Positions 47,662 to 58,681 of a stretch of DNA of 64,000 nt are shown in pieces; the first letter of the stretch is position 1, and the number at the start of each line of letters is the position of its first letter. The DNA is from Puccinia triticina (taxonomy: Eukaryota > Basidiomycota > Pucciniomycetes > Pucciniales > Pucciniaceae). A program made the position numbers and the translations under genes. A model generated the notes under the pieces. The model was given only the letters and a program-made list of their open reading frames with translations, had not been told where the DNA came from and did not search any database. The DNA lies in contig NC_070562.1 of assembly GCF_026914185.1 (NCBI RefSeq), forward strand, positions 3,596,001-3,660,000, written 5' to 3'.

Positions 47662-48203
47662 CTTGCAAACACTAATGAAATTACCTCACCACCTCTCATT
47701 ACTGAATGTTTAAGGAAACATTTTTCTTGGGCACTCCATAAATAAAAAAATTGGTGTGACTAAAAAAAACACATCTTTTCTGCATTTACACACAGTTTTT
47801 TTGGGGCCTCAACACGGCTCAGGGAAGACAGTTTTCTGAATTCACCAGTAATTCCTTCTTTATGTTTCTTGCAAGCTGATGGTGTTCCTTTAAGCTTTCT
47901 GTTAATTCATAGCAAGCCTAGCTCAACCAGATGGGTGGTAGAGATTGAGAGTATTTTGTGTTTTTATTTTAGAGAAATAGAAAGAGATAAGGAAAAATGG
48001 AGGGGCCTGTTTTAAAACTTAAACAGGTTGTTTTAGATCCCTTTAAAGATAATATGGCTGGGGAATACTGCACAGGGGTGTTTTATATCCATAGGGAAGC
48101 GGGTGAATACAAGTAAAGGCTTAGAATTACTAGCTTTTTAGGGCTTCCAACTATTGGACTGCTAATATGCAAGAGAATGAGGAGTAGAGAAAGAATAGCT
48201 TGA
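47662..48203. other. Intergenic, nothing recognised
   Basis: AT-rich 3' flank of paralogue 1. Confidence 0.45.
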
Positions 48204-48380
48204 TACTGGAGGACTTCCTGTTGATCTGGAAAGTCAGATCTGACTGGCCAGATTTCAGATTTTTCAGGGAAATCTAGGTCCCCAAAGATCCCCAAAGTGA
48301 TCCAGAGTTCCAGGTTTCAGATTTCCCTGCGGAATCTGAAATTCCAGATCTGTTCAAAAGTGACAGGAAGTCCCCCACTA
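48204..48380. mobile_element. MITE, family with GGACTTCC ends (173 bp)
   Basis: The ends CTGGAGGACTTCCTGT and ACAGGAAGTCCCCCAC are flanked by TA (48204-48205 and 48379-48380). The interior contains repeated AGATCTG and TTTCAGATTT pieces that pair. A relative is at 19059-19180. Confidence 0.7.
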
Positions 48381-48678
48381 AAGATGCTCTGATAAAATTT
48401 TGGTCAATAATTTGGAGGAAGCAATGGATAGGACAAAGGTGTAATTTTCAAGTGTAACTGGGGAGCCAACCAAATGGGATGCATACATATCTTGACATAT
48501 TGGTTTGGATTCCTAGTTGGGAGCCAAGAATATATTTATTGGTCCTCCATTTTGTCAAAGGTTTGGGTGGAGTAATCCATGTTGGCAGTGCTGGTGGATA
48601 TGAGCTGGATTTGTGTTGGTCTTAGACTAGTACTGATCCTGGACTCTTCTAGTGAAATTTCAATGGCTACCTGTCACT

Positions 48679-49033
48679 AACGGTGAAACAGATACTATGC
48701 AATACAGTATCTTCAGATAATTGTGTATTGTATCTGTTGAAAAATACAAAATTTTAAATACAAATGTATTGTATCTGCCTGAAGATACAATACCATAGTA
48801 TTGTATCAATAAATTATTAAAACTTGATTTTTTTGTTTTTGGCCACTGTGGACTGTATACAGAAAAACTATCAAAAAACGTAAAAATACAGTATCTTGTA
48901 TTGGGCTGTATTTGCAACAAGATACCAAAGTTTGAATACATTTGTATAGTATTGGTCTTTGAATACAATACAAATAAATAGTATTGGGTGCAAAACAGAT
49001 ACAGATACATGTATTGTATTTGTTTCACCGTTG
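48679..49033. mobile_element. MITE-like element with AACGGTGAAACA ends
   Basis: The left end AACGGTGAAACAGATAC (48679) is inverted at the right end as GTATTTGTTTCACCGTT (to 49033). The interior is full of GTATTGTATCTG-like motifs in both orientations, so it is strongly self-complementary. No coding capacity. Confidence 0.6.
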
Positions 49034-49139
49034 CTGTCACCTAAGGATATTCATTTGGTACCTGCTGCGGGTGCCCCTTGCACCCGCCTCACATACAAGT
49101 ACCTCCCACCCCCCACAAGGGTCCAGGGCCTTGAAATGG

Positions 49140-49420
49140 TAGATACAGCTTGTTGAGGCAGGTGCCAGCAAGCTGGGAGGATTCCTCTTGGCGAGCTGGA
49201 TACACATGTATCAGCTTGGCGAGGGGACTCCTCTCCAGCTCATTGGGTGGACCACCCTTGCCAAGCTGGATCATATGTATCCAGCTCGGCGTGAGGACTG
49301 ATCCCTCGCCAAGGGTACTCCTCCCAGGAGCTGGATACATATGTATCCAGATTCCAGCTTGGCAAGGGAGGTCCACCCGGCGAGCTGGACGCATATCCAG
49401 CTGGATTAACCTCTTTGACC
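49140..49420. repeat. Cluster of GCTGGATACATATGTATCCAGC-like palindromes
   Basis: Four variants of a palindrome spaced 50-80 bp apart, best seen as the perfect 20-mer CTGGATACATATGTATCCAG at 49331-49350. They are separated by GCTTGGCGAGGG and CCACCCTTGCCAAGC-like spacers that also pair. Confidence 0.6.
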
Positions 49421-49812
49421 GGAGGCATTCCTGCGGCCAAAGGGGTGTACATGCCTCCAACTGGATGGATTGATTCCTTGGTCAGAGGTGTGTACTCCTC
49501 CTCAATCAAAGGGATTCTTGGGTCAAAGAGGGGGATTCCCTCCCGGCAAGCACTGGCTTGCTTTTGGGGATGAGTCCCCCACGGCAAACACCGGCTTTTT
49601 TGCCCTCCAGCTTGTTGTGAAGGATGGTAACAAGCTGGATGGGGTAAGCAGGGTGCTGCCACACCCAAAAATAGCACAGACAGTACCCATGGTACCTGTG
49701 GTTCCCTCCAGGTGGTTCCAGTTGCGTGTCAGCCGGGCTACTATAATAAGTGAGCCCGGCTAACTATTTTTATTATATGTAGTAACACTAAAAAGAGCAA
49801 AGACAAAAACAA

Positions 49813-49950
49813 TAGGACGGTTCACGTAGGGATTTTTCAACCCTGCTGATGTTGTTATAAATCAGCAAGCCTTCCCAGCCAAATTGGCTGGGACCGTGGG
49901 ATAAACTTTATTTTGGTCTTGCTGATTTCGGCCCTACGTGAACCGTCCTA
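49813..49950. mobile_element. MITE with TAG-GGTTCAC ends (138 bp)
   Basis: The ends TAGGACGGTTCACGTAGGG and CCCTACGTGAACCGTCCTA form a perfect 19-bp inverted repeat. Subterminal CTGCTGAT/AATCAGCA pieces and an internal AGCCAAATTGGCT palindrome are present. Confidence 0.8.
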
Positions 49951-50875
49951 ATATGCAGTCCTTTTTGTAAAAAATTGTATCATTAGTCGCGGCATAGAGC
50001 GCCGCGCATAAAGGAGAAAAATACATTTATTATTGAATATTAAGTGCGGCGCAGAGCGCCTCTCAAAAGAATATTCATTATGCATCCCCTCGACTGCGGA
50101 ATAGAGTCAAGGAGAGACAGAACTCTTGCAGAAAGAATCGGCTGGAGAAGGAACATAGCTATGTTCAAAACCCGTTCTCAGGCAAAGAGAACGGGCTTGC
50201 AAACATTCTCAAGCCAAGAGAAAGCGTGGCCATATAAATTGCCAGTTCTCTTGAACTAACAAACAACAATCAAAATTTCAATTGGAAACGGCCGGAGGAG
50301 AGTAGCAAAGAAGTAAACTACTGATTCTCCCCCGGCCAAAGATGAACAACGGGAAACCAACATACAGAGTAGAAATCTTCCTTGGACCGAGGAAGAGCAC
50401 CAATAGTCTTTGAGTAAGATGAACAGGAGTGGTGCGAGTAATAGAACACTCAATCACTCCTGTCAGAACTAGTCGTTCCCGCGGCCAAGAAGTCGCAATG
50501 AATTTGCAAACAAAATGGCGACCCTACTGGTCGCGGCAAGATTATATAAAGGGAGGCTTTTGAGCGATTAAAAGCCTCCCCAGCTTCATACCAACCATTT
50601 CTCAGTACCACCAGCCTCGCCCTTGTCTACCCAACTTGTCCGCCATCCTGCCCGTCCTTTAATCTTGGTTCCTTTGAGTTGTCTGTTGCTTTGTTGTCGC
50701 GGACTCTCTCTCTGAGTAAGTCCGCTACTTTGTTTCTATATTGGGATTTTTATCCCAAATCATCTCCTGGGAATGTTTTATACGTTGTAAGACTCAAAAG
50801 TGTTCCTGAGAACCTTTTGCTGAATGGAGAAGGGGATGATGGAGGTGCAAACTCTGCCCTTCTATACTATCAGAT

Positions 50876-50907
<32 letters not shown>

Positions 50908-51926
50908 TTAATGAAGTGATAGGGTTGGTTAGTTCAAGATGAGCTTGTTGATGACACTGAATAAATTGTTGTTATTGTTAATGTAAGGGTTGTTATGTAT
51001 GTAGGTTTTTAAGTATATGTAAGACTGTAAATGTAAATGTTGGGTGACTGTAATTGGTGAGTAATGAACTGAGGGAAAGACAACTGGGGGGGGGGGGGGA
51101 GAGAGCTCCTTATATAGACAAATGTGAGGGAATTTAGCTACAAGGAAGCCCTGTATGAGGGATTTTAGCTGCAGGGGGACTGAATGAGTGAATGTGGTTG
51201 GTCGGAAATGTATATAACATGTAGAAGGTACAAACATCTGAATGAGTGACTATGATTGGTCAGAACATGAGGCATTTAAGGTGGTACTTCTATGATGTCA
51301 CCTGCAGCTGTCAGCTTTGAAAATCCACTAATTTAGAATGTATGTACATACTATGCAGTGTAAATGAGTATGCGTAGCTGTCCAGCAGCTGGGTTGTATA
51401 TGTAAATGTGAGTTTGTAATAGGATGTGAGATGTATATGTAGCTTGGAATGTAACTTCTAGTCCTGTAGAGTCCTGTCCTTGGGCCAAAGTCCATGATTC
51501 CTGATGAATAATATGTAAAGAAAAGAAAACAAAGAATTTTTTTAATTTTTGATGTAGTGGAACCTTTCCGTCTACCACAACATTCAAAATACCCCCTTAA
51601 ATGGGCCCCAGACGCCACAGGCTTTAAAAAACCTCTGCAGACCCATGCACAGACCCTGTAAGACTTTTGGAGGGCACTTAAACACCCCAGGCGCTCCTGG
51701 CCCCTCTGTTAAACCCCTTTTTGGGTTCATTGAAAAATAACTTTAAATTTATTTTGCATTTTTCACCGCGCTTTTGCCACGTGCACCACCGCACCGCTGC
51801 GCAGTCACCGGTTTAGCTAGAAGAATACATATACTCTTGGCATCACCGGGCCTGACAGTGCGGTAGTAGGTACCGGAATTTGGCTACAAAGCAGTGCAGT
51901 ACCCGGGTACCAAATGACTATCCTTA

Positions 51927-52435
51927 TACTATGACCAGACCAATATTATATGGCCAGATAATGTATTGGTGCCCCCCCCCCCCCAATATAATATTGGTCT
52001 GGCCATATTACATTGGTCCAGGCCAACCTTATTGCGGTGGGTTTTAACCCATACAACCCTTGGAAGTGTTGCCCTCTCCCAACTTCCTCTGCCTAGGATG
52101 GACAGAGTCCCATACTGGCTGTCTCTCTGAGCTAGATTAAAATTCTATCCCAACCATTGGTATCAGATTCCTTGAGACTCTTGTCTCATCCTGTTCCAGT
52201 GCCTTACCCCAGTGAAGAGCTTCCACTCTTACAAGTGCCTAGTGCCAGTACTGAGTACCCTGTCCTTGGTTAAAGTCCTGGTTGAAGCATAGTGCTCCCA
52301 CACCCTGTCTCACCTGATGCAGCCCAGGTTCTACTCCTGCTCTTGGAATTGATGAAAAATACCTCACCCAACCTCAGTTCAATCCCTCCTCTTCACATCA
52401 TCATCACCAACACCAATGATGGGCCACTACGCTAT
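51927..52435. repeat. Hairpin and possible LTR-retrotransposon fragment
   Basis: A 16-bp stem CCAGACCAATATTATA (51935-51950) pairs with 51987-52002 across a loop holding a long C run. At 52158-52167 TGGTATCAGA resembles the initiator-Met tRNA primer-binding site used by many LTR retroelements, so the DNA to its left may be an LTR end. No gag or pol is seen. Confidence 0.3.
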
Positions 52436-52439
52436 GCTA

Positions 52440-53090
52440 CACTACGGGCCAATATCTGTTAGTGTATCCGTGGTTATTTGGCAAGACAAATGGGGTATTG
52501 TTATCCCCAGTTATAGCCCTATACACTAACAGTTAGTGTATCCAAAGCTTCTCATTGAAGATCTTGGGTATTGTTATCATGGATACACTCCAAATACACT
52601 AACAGGTAGTGTATTCCTTTTGGATAACCAAAATTTCACTGAAAGTTAGTGTATCAGAGTTAGCATAAAAATATTCTGCACTACAGTATCTGTTAGTTCA
52701 TGGTTTTTAGCCTCTAGAAAATGATTCTCATAAAATTATGTCCTAGATTTATTTTTTTGCAACTCAAAACCAAAGCTACTACCAGAAATATCAATACACT
52801 GAAAGTAATTTTATAATTCATTGCAGAGATAAACTAACAGTTATTGTATTTGTTATCAGGAATAACAACAGATAAAAATCATAAAAATAGGATTTGGTTA
52901 TTGTTAACCTGACATATTTCAGCTACACTAACAATACAATAACAGCCAAAAAAATAACATCAAAAAGATGTATTGTTAGTGACAGAAAATCAAGGATAAC
53001 AGTATTATTTGTGTAGTACAGTGGAAAAAAATAACAATACACTACACTAACAATACAGTTAGTGTATCAGCCCACTGTTGGCAACACTAA
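52440..53090. repeat. Repeats of ACACTAACAGTTAGTGTAT-type palindromes
   Basis: The pieces TTAGTGTATC, ACACTAACA and TGTTAGTG recur many times in both orientations, and in places form the palindrome CACTAACAGTTAGTG (near 52524). The region is AT-rich and non-coding. Confidence 0.5.
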
Positions 53091-53444
53091 TTAAAACTCA
53101 ATACATCACACATATCAATTGAAAAACTTCATTCTGAACCCACCAATAATATCATGTGATTAAAAATTACCAAGCATAGCTTAGTGGCTTTTATCTGGTA
53201 GTTAGAAGGGCAGAGCTTGAAACTCTACCATCCCCTACTCCATTAAGGAAAAAGGTTTTACAACCAAGCACCAGGGGAGATATGTTCCCACTCCCCAGGG
53301 AGTGCCTTATCGTAACTTTTTTTTAATAACTGTGCTGGAGGCTTTTGGTAAAGAAATATTGAATAGGTATGAACAAGACTGGAAGTCAGCTTGAAATCAG
53401 TTGGAAATCATCCTGAAATAAACCATAACTTGCCAAGGAATAAT

Positions 53445-53501
53445 CCAGAACTCATCTGGAATTCATCCAGAACTCATCTGGAATTCATCCAGAACTCATC
53501 C
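53445..53501. repeat. 22-bp tandem repeat, about 2.6 copies
   Basis: The unit runs from CCAGAACTCATC through TGGAATTCAT. Two perfect copies at 53445-53466 and 53467-53488 are followed by a partial one. Confidence 0.85.
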
Positions 53502-53529
53502 AAAATATAGGCCTTTCTTGGCTCCATGA

Positions 53530-53740
53530 CCAGTGTGCCCTTTTCATGGGGATGTGAAAGGCGCAGTATGTCATATTTTCCCCCTCATGTACTCGCGTAC
53601 ATCAGGGGGACAATTGGCGTTTCAACACAAAGTTTTTACTTTTCATGTGGCTGTGAAAGGCCCATCCTGTGATATTTCCACCTCAATGTACGCGCGTACA
53701 TTAGGGTGACTATCAGCAAAGTGCAAAAGAGTTCATTGCA
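53530..53740. repeat. Imperfect direct repeat with TGTACGCGCGTACA palindrome
   Basis: Two copies of about 80 bp begin TTTTCATG and share GTGAAAGGC, then ATATTTTCCCCCTCA against ATATTTCCACCTCA, then the palindromes TGTACTCGCGTACA (53587) and TGTACGCGCGTACA (53687). Confidence 0.65.
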
Positions 53741-54435
53741 TGTGCAAATGTGGATTTTGAAAAGCAAGAAAAAAAAACAAAAAATCACACAATCATTTTT
53801 GTGAAGAGGCCAGGATATGTGGCCAAACTGGGGTGGCACTACAATTCAACCTTGACTTACCTCAGACTTTCATCCCAATACAATAGTTTATCACCATTTT
53901 TTTTAGCCAAATTCAAATTAATTACAGCATTTCCAAGAAAATGGGTTTCACTAATTTTACTGCAACATTACCACATTCCAAAATTCTGAACCCAATAATA
54001 CCAAGTTGACTTTTACTTTAATTTTGTACATGAGGGCATATAATGTGAATTGCAAGAAACTCAATTTTTTACAGGAATTGCATTCAAGAATGGCAATTTT
54101 GCTTTCCTATCCTTCAACATCATCAAACAGGAGCAATTGATGAGTTGGACTTGGGTGAAATATCATTTCATCATATTTTTTCCTCTAGTTGTATCTAGAA
54201 AACAAAAGAATTCTACGCAACATTGTGTTGACTCCCAAATCAATTCTGACTGACTTTTGACTCACTTCTGCATCCTCTTCAATTCACTTAGGGATGAGTT
54301 ACTGATGCACATCAGGCTCACATCCGACAAAAACTCACATCAAATTCAGCTCTGGCACTCCCTGGGGAGTGGGAAAATATCTCCCCTGGTGAAGTATGCA
54401 ACTGCTGCGCTGTGCTAAAAAAATGGCCTTTTAGC
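53741..54435. other. AT-rich intergenic, nothing recognised
   Basis: Short frames only, with no splice support. Confidence 0.45.
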
Positions 54436-54870
54436 GCAGCACAGCAAGGAACCGCTACACGGCCAGCCCAAAAAGAAATAGTGCATTGCCGGGAGCACCT
54501 CTGCACTACTGCTGAAATTAGAAATAGTGGTTCCCCGCTTATCATCCAACCCAAAAAGTGGTGGTGCAACGGGTGAGGCTGCTACTTTCAGCGCCAAAAC
54601 TGATGTGCCGTGCATTTTGCAGCAAATTACTTACTGTTAATAGAGCTCTATGCCCAAAACAGTATAACCGCGGTGCTTTGCTGAAAAAAGAATTCATTCA
54701 GTCCAGCGCAGCAGGGGACTGCTACGCAGCCAGCCCAAATAGTGGTAGCCCAGCAGAAACACTGCTTCGCTACCTCTGAAAGTAGCGGGTCCCAGCTTTT
54801 CATCCAACCCAAAAAGCTCTAGCGCAACAGATGGGGCCGCTACTTTCAGCGCAGCAAAGCAGGTTCCAAA
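54436..54870. repeat. Two diverged direct copies of a GCAGCGC-rich unit
   Basis: Copy 1 (about 54436-54592) and copy 2 (about 54706-54865) share, in order, GCAGCA-GG-ACYGCTAC, CCAGCCCAAA, CATCCAACCCAAAAAG and GCTACTTTCAGCGC. GCTGCGCTGTGCT and its complement also pair just before copy 1. Confidence 0.6.
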
Positions 54871-55514
54871 ACCGCTGTTCTGGCTTTTTGCAGCGCAGCG
54901 GTTGCACCCTTGTTACAACCACTTTTGAGTCTTACATTATAACATGTAAGTGATAGTTATGTACATGCATGAAATTCTGCAATGTAGAGCCTGTGCTACG
55001 GGCCTGGCTCATAACATACTTTTGAGAGGGGTTGGCCACAGGTCTGCCAGATGCAAACTAGCTGTAGGAGTTGTTTTCCCAATTTTTGGGAGTCCTTTTT
55101 CCAAACCTCTATTTTTATTAGTTTTGTCATGATGGATTGTGATTTGTGCCCAGCTGATACTGTGTTTGAGCAGCTTTTCCATTTCCAAGCTAATACATAA
55201 AATAGTTTCATTATTCCTTCCCAAATTCCCAGATGAAACTGTGGCATCACATTTTTGAAATTTTTCAAGTCTTGCTACAATACTCTTACTGGAACAAGTT
55301 ATATTGCTGTTGTGAAGCACAACCTGTAGCTACTTCTAATATGACAATCTCAATTGTTCAGTTTCAAAAGAAGTATTTACATAGTATCACACATAGGGTC
55401 ATGAATGTCCCCTGTTGATTGAATGGATCAATATAAAATCCAGAACTATTTTCAGGTCTTTTCCCAGATGTTTCCCTTTTTTAAAAAAAACTGAATGAAT
55501 ATTGTGATCTAAAT
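54871..55514. other. Intergenic, 5' flank of paralogue 2
   Basis: From about 55285 it is similar to the 5' flank of paralogue 1, so the duplication extends about 230 bp or more upstream of the coding region. Confidence 0.5.
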
Positions 55515-57289
55515 ATGAACTGGTGCAGATTAGAAATTCTTGAAATAATAATTCTTTATCACCTCAAATTTTCCTTTGCAACTGCTGGTTTGATTAGTAA
55601 ACTACATCCTGATCAATCTCCCACTCTCACTGCTGATGCACATGGATTAGAAGAAATGTCTAATCTCCCAGAGCAGAACTTGAGACCTCTAAAACAGCCA
55701 AAAATAAATGATTTTCCAACTTACTTCTTGGAAGAAGACTCAAATGAAGGCAAATTCAATTCAAATGGTGAGATACACAGCCTAGTACACTCAATAGAAG
55801 AAACACTGATAGCTTTCCTGATACAGAATTTTTAAATGAATTTCATATGTATATTCCTAAATTTGTTCCTCAACATCTTGATGATGAAGGATTTGGTGGA
55901 TTGGCAACCTCTATTTCTAACATGAATGATGTATTCACAGCAGAAAGTGAGTTTTTTTTGCTCAATCAGCTACAAATTCTTAAATCCCGGATATTTGTGT
56001 AAGCCAATCAGCTCATTTGAGTGTGATCATTTAGAACTCATTCACGTAGATCCAAATGCCAACTCCCTTTGGAGCCATCCACCAGAAATTCTTCAAGAAT
56101 TGAAAGTTCATTCACAATCTTATGAAACTTGCAACTCCTGCATTATCACTGAATCTAACAAAGGTTAGCATAGATTTGAACCCTTTATCTCCTATGCATT
56201 ACAAGAAATATTTCAACAATAATTCACCTTGATACTGCAATGATCATCCAGAGAAAGCTTCTCACTTGTGTGAGGCAGATGTGGCCCCTTGCAGAGGAGA
56301 AGAAAAATTACATTTTGACCCAATTGAGCCTACCAAATTTGGTGTCAATATGGCAAATTTCAGGGAAGTGGTACAAAAAGGTCAGCTTGGTTGTCTCAAT
56401 TTTAACTGCTTAAAATTATTGCAGACTGAGGAATCATTTTTGATATCCAGATAGCAATTTTACAAAAAAGAAAGTGGAATCCCCAGGCATTTGTGAAGAA
56501 GAAAAGGATGCCATTCAGTCAGAAAAAATGAAGCAGACTGTAAAAGGACCTCATTCCAACAAGAGAAAAGCAGCACACTGTTCCATGAATTTGGGAGAGG
56601 TAGAATTGGAAATTCAACGTCAATTCATAAGATTCAAGAATTTTGTTAGTAAGGAACTGAACAAAGCAAAGGAAATGCATGTTGAATATGATGATGGAGT
56701 AAAACATCTTATTAAAGCTGCAGTGGCTGCCCTTGGCAAACAAAGCGTTGATGATTTCTCTCAATGGAAGAAATTTGAATGTAAAGTGAAACAAAAACAA
56801 GGTGAAATTGAAGAATTATACAAGTATTCTTCAGTGACTCCAGGATTGAAGATACTTGGGGGAAGAAATCCGGATTCATTTGACCCTTCACTCAGTTTGG
56901 ATATAGATAAAATCAGATTTTTCTCAAGAGCCTCCAGGTCAGCAAAAGAAGACAGTGCATCTACAATTAGTAAAATACTTAGTATTGGAGAGGCTTTGCA
57001 TGTTGTTCAAAACTTATTTACTCCATATGAACTGGAAAAAGTTACATTGAAAAACACAAAAGGAAATCACAAAACAGTTCTTGACTGGCTTTACAATCTC
57101 ATCTTCATGGAAAATGGCAAGAATCCTCCCCTTCTGGGCACAATAGATATATCAAAAGCCCCAAAGAGAAGACAATTTGATGCTTCTCAGCTTTGCTTTT
57201 TCAAATATATCAATTTGAATGGAAAAATGAACAGGTTAAGGTCATTTATTGCTGCTCTTGAATTGATGAAAATTTGGTTAAGAACTTAA
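55515..57289 (+). CDS. Orphan protein, paralogue 2 of a duplicated pair
   Basis: Five exons: 55515-55767, 55827-55946, 56035-56163, 56252-56380 and 56451-57289, giving 489 residues. All four introns are phase 1. Exon 1 (MNWCRLEILEIIILYHL, then SPTLTADAHGLEE), exon 4 (CEADVAPCRGEEKLHFDP) and exon 5 match paralogue 1. Exons 2 (EFHMYIPKFVPQHLDDEG) and 3 (HVDPNANSLWSHPPEIL) have no counterpart there. The C-terminal domain (DIDKIRFFSRASRSAKEDSA, WLYNLIFMENGKNPPLLGTI) is strongly conserved between the copies, more so than the linker, suggesting selection on the protein. The acceptor of exon 3 (CATTTAG) was chosen to keep frame and is the weakest junction. No family recognised. Confidence 0.63.
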
Positions 57290-58681
57290 CATAAAAACTA
57301 GGCACCTCCCTCACCACTGAATATCTTAGGAACTCATATATAATTCATAATCCAGAGCTCCATCCACCATTCTCTTACTGTGTTTCTTCAGAAATGACAA
57401 ACCAATTATCCTATTTCATCAATTATTTCACCTCTGCACTGTTGAGATATGCATATATCCAGTATGTAGTATGCTTCAAACCATAACACTAGCACTTTTT
57501 ATATAGTCTATACTATGTTGCTGTGGGAGTTTTCTCCCTTATTGAACTTGAAATATATCTTCCTCACTCCCAAAGTGTCATTCAGGTTCTTCATCCCCTG
57601 TCCCACTCAACTGACAACATGCACAGTGCACTTCCAGGGTCTTCACTCTGCAAACCATGATTTGTGTAAATCTGCACCACATAACCCAAGACTAATCCAA
57701 AAAGAATAACAAAAAAAATAAAAAAATAATAATCCATTGAATTATTTGCACAATTTATGACATTTATCATTTATCATTAACGTGTCAGAGTCAACCTAGG
57801 TATATTTGTTATGAGTTGTAGTGTGGGCTTCCCTTTTTATCTAGCCTGTCACAGTCTGCACCTCATTGTTCAAAGATCCTAACAGCTTCCTCATCCTGTA
57901 ATCTACCAACTTAGGATGCAGAACCCCAGATCCTAGATCTTCAGACCCTGTTTTTCTCTCCTCTAGACTTGAGGAGGGGACATGAGCTGATGAAACAGTC
58001 TACAGGAAATTCTAGCTCTGGTAGCTCTAATGAAGGTTACCTGAGAAGGTTCTCCCAGCTCAGACCAGGAGAACCCTATCCAGCCCTGCGCATCCACACA
58101 CATGCTTTCTTTTATTGAGTTCAGCAAAAGTAATCAGGAGACTGCAGCTCACTTACTCTTCTTTGTGTGGGTGTGGTTGATTGACACACAAACTCAGTTG
58201 TGTACATATTGTCCTGTTTTTTTTTATTATAGATAGCACATTTTAAATCCCCAACTAAAAATTAAAATCAGACTTGCTGGCCAATAAAATGGGGAGCTTA
58301 AAATGGCTGCCGGAATCAACATCTTAAGCCAAAATGCTGTTAAGTGTGTCATGTTGTAATTAATTTTTTGCTGATCAAGGCCCAACGGGAACCGCACTAA
58401 TGCCAGGCACAAACAAGAGGCCAGCACCCATTAATCAGCAATCCACACGTTTGCATTTGGTGAAATGGCCATATCCATACAAAACCTGGGCGTGTTTACA
58501 TTGTTATGCATTTAAGATAATAAGCCGACAAGGTGGATTACGACTGGAACGGATACACAAGCATGTTTTTGGTTTATTTATTTTGTTGGTTCAATGGCAC
58601 ATGTTTTAGAGAAGAAAATTGGGGGGCGGGTGCTTTTGCGAATATGAAAAAGAGACGATCGAAACAGGAAAAGACGTCGGT
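57290..58681. other. Convergent intergenic region, nothing recognised
   Basis: AT-rich 1.4 kb between paralogue 2 and the vip1-like gene. A fragment GGGAACCGCACTAAT near 58390 resembles one end of the TAG-GGTTCAC MITEs, but no partner end was found. Confidence 0.45.

Larger units (their letters stand above)
49042..51926. mobile_element. 2.9-kb element with GGTACC-type inverted ends
   Basis: The left end AGGATATTCATTTGGTACC (49044) and the inverse of the right end AGGATAGTCATTTGGTACC (51924) agree at 18 of 19 bases, with TA outside each end. The ends resemble those of the short elements at 1304-1801 and 63355-63533. Inside are a palindrome-rich block (49160-49420), a MITE of another family (49813-49950) and a segment with a TATA-like box near 50535. 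No transposase is recognisable, so it is either a non-autonomous composite or a chance pairing of related ends. Confidence 0.45.

Noticed and set aside
49089..49763. Frames of 97-145 codons on both strands
   Set aside because: They run through palindromic repeats and give repetitive Pro/Gly/Ser translations.
53445..53501. CRISPR-like repeat
   Set aside because: Direct 22-bp repeats without spacers in a eukaryotic genome; a simple tandem duplication.
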